Source of the DNA: Mesorhizobium sp. M1D.F.Ca.ET.043.01.1.1
GTDB taxonomy: Bacteria > Pseudomonadota > Alphaproteobacteria > Rhizobiales > Rhizobiaceae
Length of the DNA stretch: 64,000 nucleotides
Direction of reading: 5' to 3'
Assembly: GCF_003952385.1 (NCBI RefSeq)
Contig: NZ_CP034444.1
Span: forward strand, 6,709,001 to 6,773,000
The notes beneath the pieces were generated by a model, which worked only from the letters and a program-made list of their open reading frames with translations, made no database searches and was not told the origin of the DNA. Shown here piece by piece: positions 63,570-64,000 of this stretch (the stretch's first letter is position 1; each line of letters starts with the position of its first letter). A program made the position numbers and the translations under genes.

Positions 63570-64000
63570 ATGCTCATGAAAATCCAGACATCGATCCATC
63601 CTTCCTCGATCATCGAAGAAGGGGCGCAACTCGGCGAAGGCGTCCGCATCGGACCATTCTGCCATGTGAGCGCCGACGCCGTGATCGGCGACCGGGTCGA
63701 ACTGGTCAGCCACGTCTCGGTGATGGGCGCGACCACCATCGGTGCCGCGACCAAGGTCTATCCGATGGCGATCCTGGGCGGCCCGCCGCAGAACACAAAG
63801 CATAAGGGCGGCCGCACCACGCTGGTCATCGGCGAGAACTGCACGATCCGCGAAGGCGTCACCATGCATCTCGGCACGGATTCCAGCCGCGGCGAGACGA
63901 CCGTGGGCGACAACGGCAATTTCCTTGCCTATGCCCACATCGCCCATGATTGCGTCGTCGGCAGGGACGCCACTTTTGCCAACGGGGCAACGCTCGGCGG
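63570..64000 (+). CDS. lpxA: UDP-N-acetylglucosamine O-acyltransferase LpxA (partial)
   Basis: The first 143 codons are present; the gene runs off the right edge. Hexapeptide repeats (SIIEEGAQLGEGVRIGPFCH, AVIGDRVELVSHVSVMGATT) and IREGVTMHLGTDSSRGETTV are typical of LpxA. The catalytic His is in FLAYAHIAHDCVVG. The start may be ATG 63570 or 63576. It performs the first step of lipid A synthesis. Confidence 0.95.
   Translation, partial: MLMKIQTSIHPSSIIEEGAQLGEGVRIGPFCHVSADAVIGDRVELVSHVSVMGATTIGAATKVYPMAILGGPPQNTKHKGGRTTLVIGENCTIREGVTMHLGTDSSRGETTVGDNGNFLAYAHIAHDCVVGRDATFANGATLG

Overview
The window reads as chromosomal DNA of a high-GC alphaproteobacterium of the order Hyphomicrobiales, most likely Mesorhizobium or a close relative. 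The pointers are a BA14K-family gene, a DUF768 gene (a family known to me mainly from Mesorhizobium), EipB (DUF1849), DUF1489, a phasin, mosaic palindromic repeats of the rhizobial intergenic type, and the order rpsB-tsf / pyrH-frr-uppS-cdsA-rseP-bamA-lpxD-fabZ-lpxA. Genus is an inference from remembered families, not from a database search.

Left part (1-17169): after a partial BA14K gene comes an intact tRNA-Lys(TTT) gene (756-831). Its 3' half is repeated exactly over 50 bp at 17120-17169, so 783-17119 is a 16.3 kb integrated element. Its right end is a minus-strand replication and integration module: tyrosine integrase, two small coupled genes, an AlpA-like regulator with a coupled 41-residue membrane peptide, a zinc-binding protein, a primase-polymerase and a RepA-like ATPase. 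The middle holds a GC-rich block with an HTH protein and three unknown proteins. The left end holds cargo: membrane proteins (one DUF6161-like), small zinc or helical proteins, a DUF768 pair, a KTSC protein, a truncated nuclease and a secreted protein. No capsid, tail, conjugation or large terminase gene is recognisable, so it looks like a phage-satellite or minimal integrative element. It carries its own DNA signals: GTGTCCG repeats near both ends, an iteron-like TGCGTCATT cluster, a 14-bp motif upstream of three genes, and two inverted repeats before the AlpA gene.

Middle part (17170-50340) is core genome with many short operons: a J-domain protein, an unusual histidine-rich membrane protein, pyrB-pyrC-plsY-dprA, aidB, ruvX, a UPF0173 hydrolase followed by a candidate Cys-rich peptide and a radical SAM protein, gatC-GNAT-gatA, sdaA, a D,D-carboxypeptidase with SPOR domain, a phasin, clpS-clpA, PAP2, HIT, a FemAB-like acetyltransferase, glpQ-like/ridA, eipB, an acyltransferase and a LysE exporter. 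Five copies of mosaic palindromic repeats lie here; four genes end exactly on the CTAG edge of a copy.

Right part (50340-64000) is the translation and envelope cluster: rpsB (with a structured leader) and tsf, a LysR regulator divergent from a SnoaL-like protein and an aldo/keto reductase, then pyrH, frr, uppS, cdsA, rseP, bamA, lpxD, fabZ and the start of lpxA, which runs off the window.

The most interesting items are the candidate peptide plus radical SAM pair (28745-29718), the regulatory DNA of the tRNA-Lys island, and the repeat/stop-codon coincidence.
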